A stretch of 7,912 nucleotides of DNA from an uncultured Prevotella sp. (lineage in GTDB: Bacteria; Bacteroidota; Bacteroidia; Bacteroidales; Bacteroidaceae), in assembly GCA_937916405.1 (NCBI GenBank), contig CALFUF010000069.1:1-7912 (forward strand), read 5' to 3'. The translations under genes and the position numbers were made by a program. The notes beneath the pieces were generated by a model that saw nothing but the letters and a program-made list of their open reading frames with translations, made no database searches and was not told the DNA's origin. Position 1 is the first letter of the stretch. Each line of letters starts with the position of its first letter. Of the stretch, positions 6,042 through 7,912 are shown one piece after another.

Positions 6042-6847
6042 GAAAGACCTACGGGATTCACGAGCTACAACCCTATATCAACTGGGCATATTACTACCAT
6101 GCGTGGCAGTTGAGAACCCCGGAGCAACAGCGACAGAGTAGGGAAGAGGCGGAGCAGAAGCTGCTCCAGCTCAACGGTACTTATCATGTCCATGCCCTCT
6201 TCCAACTCTTCGACGCACACAGCACAGGGGATGATATCATCCTCTCATCGCCTAGTATGCAGCGCCCATGTCGCTGCCCCTTCTTACGTCAGCAAGAAGC
6301 CTCCTCCCAACATCTCTGTCTTGCCGACTTCATCCATCCCGAGCACGACCATCTCGGTGTTTTTGCTACGACGGTGGATATCGGGATGGAGACGGACTTC
6401 GACCATGACCCGTATCAGAAGATGCAGGTACAGCTCCTTGCCGACAGACTGGCTGAGGCAGCAGCGGAGAGACTCCATGAGGAGGTGCGAAGGACCATCT
6501 GGGGTTATGCGCCAGAGGAGCACCTGACGATGGAGGAGCTCCATGCGGAGAAGTTTCAGGGCATCCGACCGGCTGTGGGCTATCCCTCCATGCCCGACAC
6601 CAGTATTAATTTCGTACTCGACAAACTGTTACAGTTTAAACAGATAGGCATCCGACTCACTGAGAGTGGTGCCATGAAGCCACATGCCAGTGTCAGTGGT
6701 TTGATGATAGCGCTTCCCGAAGCGCATTACTTCTCTATTGGTAAAATTGGTGAGGACCAGCTCCAAGACTATGCTCATCGTCGTGGACTCCCCCTAGAGA
6801 CCATGCGTAAGTTCCTCTCCCCACTAACTCTAAACTCTAAATTCTAA
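6038..6847 (+). CDS. Stand-alone cobalamin-dependent methionine synthase activation domain protein
   Basis: The 269-residue product matches the C-terminal S-adenosylmethionine-binding reactivation domain of MetH, here as a separate gene. Recognisable parts are LCLADFIHP (93-101), GVFATTVD (107-114), ADRLAEAAAERLHEEVR (135-151), WGYAPEEHLTMEEL (155-168), the AdoMet-binding GIRPAVGYPSMPD (175-187), LTESGAMKPHASVSG (207-221) and IGEDQLQDYAHRRG (237-250). No homocysteine, folate or cobalamin-binding domain is present, so its partner must be encoded elsewhere. In full-length MetH this domain methylates inactive cob(II)alamin using AdoMet and a reductant. Residues 73-81 (PSMQRPCRC) come from a palindromic repeat, and the tail LTLNSKF from heptamer repeats. 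The start overlaps the pyrC stop by 4 nt (ATGA). Domain identity is confident. Confidence 0.92.
   Translation: MRKTYGIHELQPYINWAYYYHAWQLRTPEQQRQSREEAEQKLLQLNGTYHVHALFQLFDAHSTGDDIILSSPSMQRPCRCPFLRQQEASSQHLCLADFIHPEHDHLGVFATTVDIGMETDFDHDPYQKMQVQLLADRLAEAAAERLHEEVRRTIWGYAPEEHLTMEELHAEKFQGIRPAVGYPSMPDTSINFVLDKLLQFKQIGIRLTESGAMKPHASVSGLMIALPEAHYFSIGKIGEDQLQDYAHRRGLPLETMRKFLSPLTLNSKF
6256..6280. repeat. Palindromic element, copy 2, in frame within the MetH activation gene
   Basis: TATGCAGCG at the left and TCGCTGCCCC at the right are identical to the copy in pyrC, with only the 6-bp centre differing. The arms GCAGCG (6259-6264) and CGCTGC (6272-6277) can pair. It is read in the same frame as copy 1, giving MQRPCRCP instead of MQRHSRCP, and sits just before a conserved FLRQQ segment. 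Confidence 0.72.
6827..6847. repeat. Three tandem heptamers (A[CT]TCTAA) at the 3' end of the MetH activation gene
   Basis: ACTCTAA (6827-6833), ACTCTAA (6834-6840) and ATTCTAA (6841-6847) lie in tandem, with degenerate ACTAA units on both sides. The last unit supplies the TAA stop. The array encodes the final residues of the MetH activation protein and runs up to the next gene. Confidence 0.65.
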
Positions 6848-6857
6848 ACTAAATAAA

Positions 6858-7859
6858 ATGATCGCCCGTTACGCAGTACCTTTTTTCGTGATGATCGCCT
6901 TTATCGTAGCACCATTGGTGATTTTTTTCTTGTGTCGTTATCTCATGCCTCGTCGATGTGGTAAGAAAGTCGGCATCTGTATCTCCCTGATCGTCATCCT
7001 CTTTGCACTCTACGGCATGCTCGTAGGGTATGAGCAACTGGAAGTCCGTCATGTGGAGTTCCGTAGTAAAGACCTGCCGGCAGCCTTCGATGGCTACCGC
7101 ATCGTCCAGTTCTCTGATGCCCATATCGGAACGATGACAGGTCATCGTAAATGGCTCTTGGAACGGGATATCGACAGTATCTTGGCACAACATCCTGATA
7201 TGATTGTGTTTACAGGGGACTTGCAGAATGTGTATCCCGAGGAACTGGAGGAGCACCTGCCCCAGCTGCAGCGGTTGAAGGCACCCGACGGTATGTATTC
7301 CGTCTTGGGCAACCACGACTATCCCATCTACGAACCGGATGATTCCCTGACCAAAGAGGCGAATGGGAAGAAGACACAGGAGTGGGAGCGGAAGGCTGGA
7401 TGGAGTCTCCTGATGAATGAGCACCGCATCATCCGTCGCGATAGTGACTCTATCGTCATTGCGGGAATGGAAAACTGGGGAACGGTCAAGCGAATGCCTC
7501 GTAAAGGTGATGTTAAGAAAACCCTCGCAGGCATCCCTAACAGCCCCACTCTTAACAGGGAGGGGAAGGGGGAGGGTCCACAGCCTTTCATCCTTATGCT
7601 CCAGCACGACCCCACCGCATGGCGTGAGCTCATCCTTCCGCAGTGTCATGCCCAGCTCACACTGAGTGGTCATACGCATGGCGGTCAGGCGAATGTCTTC
7701 GGTTTCTCACCCGCCGCCTTCGGCTATGACGAGTATGAGGGTTGGGTATATGAAGGAGACCGTGCCATGTTCATCTCCACAGGTATGGGTGCCCTCATCC
7801 CCTTCCGTCTGGGTCTTCCTGGTGAAATCGTCGTGATTACTTTGCGGAAACAAAAATAA
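6858..7859 (+). CDS. Membrane-anchored calcineurin-like metallophosphoesterase
   Basis: The 333-residue product begins with two transmembrane helices (about 4-27 and 38-57) joined by a short basic loop (RRCGKK), followed by a catalytic domain. All the dinuclear-metal motifs of the YkuE/YaeI-like phosphoesterase family are visible: SDAH (Asp87, His89), GD (Asp121), GNHD (Asn152, His153), LQHDP (His250) and GHTHGGQ (His272, His274). The two-helix anchor probably places the active domain outside the cytoplasmic membrane, though with a short loop either side is possible. The substrate is not determinable; relatives act on UDP-diacylglucosamine, nucleotides or phospholipids. Residues about 228-241 (NSPTLNREGKGEGP) interrupt the segment between KKTLAGIP and the His250 motif and come from a C/G-rich repeat. 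The ATG is 10 bp after the previous stop, so it probably ends the operon. Confidence 0.92.
   Translation: MIARYAVPFFVMIAFIVAPLVIFFLCRYLMPRRCGKKVGICISLIVILFALYGMLVGYEQLEVRHVEFRSKDLPAAFDGYRIVQFSDAHIGTMTGHRKWLLERDIDSILAQHPDMIVFTGDLQNVYPEELEEHLPQLQRLKAPDGMYSVLGNHDYPIYEPDDSLTKEANGKKTQEWERKAGWSLLMNEHRIIRRDSDSIVIAGMENWGTVKRMPRKGDVKKTLAGIPNSPTLNREGKGEGPQPFILMLQHDPTAWRELILPQCHAQLTLSGHTHGGQANVFGFSPAAFGYDEYEGWVYEGDRAMFISTGMGALIPFRLGLPGEIVVITLRKQK
7539..7580. repeat. C/G-rich palindromic repeat in frame within the phosphoesterase gene
   Basis: A C-rich left arm (CCCCACTC, 7544-7551) and a G-rich right arm (GGGAGGGG, 7558-7565) flank TTAACA, followed by a purine run to about 7577. The arms are imperfectly self-complementary. 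The strand bias (C-rich, then a long G-rich run) is unlike the rest of the gene, and the encoded NSPTLNREGKGEGP fits no phosphoesterase motif. It resembles a dispersed palindromic repeat that I recall from Bacteroidetes genomes; this is not verified here. Confidence 0.6.
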
Positions 7860-7912
7860 TTCGACCTGTAAGGTTGGAAAAAGTAATATCAGGCAGCTTC
7901 GGTTTCAGTCAT

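Noticed and set aside
5441..6280. Palindromic elements as a CRISPR array or recombination attachment pair
   Set aside because: There are only two copies 815 bp apart with a normal operon between them, both within intact reading frames; no spacer periodicity or integrase is present.
6849..7679. Long open frame (276 codons) on the minus strand opposite the phosphoesterase
   Set aside because: It is antisense to a gene with all catalytic motifs intact, and its translation is rich in His, Cys and Gln with no recognisable domain or promoter.
7889..7912. Possible 3' end of a convergent minus-strand gene (MTETEAA then stop)
   Set aside because: Only seven open codons are visible at the window edge. 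It is the only open minus frame there, but this is too short to support a gene.

Overview
The window reads as chromosomal housekeeping DNA from a Bacteroidales bacterium, most likely Prevotella or a close relative. Four things suggest this. Promoters fit the Bacteroidetes pattern (a -33 TTG-type box, about 19 bp, then TAnnTTTG). Starts lack Shine-Dalgarno sequences. The proteins (ammonia-dependent AsnA, DnaX, DivIC, a DUF4369 lipoprotein, long-form dihydroorotase, a free-standing MetH reactivation domain) look Bacteroidales-like. G+C is intermediate, with AT-rich intergenic gaps. The genus is inferred from familiarity, not from a search.

Layout. A tRNA-Arg(CCG) cut off by the left edge runs leftward (1-52). 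It is divergent from asnA (240-1277), and each has its own promoter in the 187-bp gap. asnA converges on dnaX (1288-3072, minus) with only 10 bp between stop codons. A good intrinsic-terminator hairpin for asnA lies inside the dnaX coding region. dnaX is divergent from divIC (3162-3506), and the two promoters appear to share one palindromic CAATTG as their -33 box. divIC overlaps a small four-helix membrane protein gene (3490-3885). A second rightward unit starts from a promoter at about 3959: a DUF4369 lipoprotein (3975-4697), pyrC dihydroorotase (4701-6041), a stand-alone cobalamin-dependent methionine synthase reactivation domain (6038-6847, ATGA overlap with pyrC), and a membrane-anchored calcineurin-like metallophosphoesterase (6858-7859). 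The last 53 bp hold no supported gene.

Functions. asnA, pyrC and the MetH reactivation protein serve asparagine, pyrimidine and methionine metabolism. dnaX is the clamp-loader subunit and divIC is a divisome protein. Nothing suggests phage, CRISPR or a defence island.

The least ordinary signal is a set of short repeat-like or palindromic sequences inside reading frames without breaking them. A near-identical 25-bp palindromic element occurs in pyrC and in the next gene, in the same frame, encoding MQR-x-x-RCP both times. A C/G-rich palindromic insert sits in the phosphoesterase. An ACTAG/ATTAG-rich repeat forms part of the DnaX linker. Heptamer repeats supply the C-terminus of the MetH reactivation protein. 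Together they suggest dispersed palindromic elements able to invade coding sequence in frame, similar in principle to Rickettsia palindromic elements.
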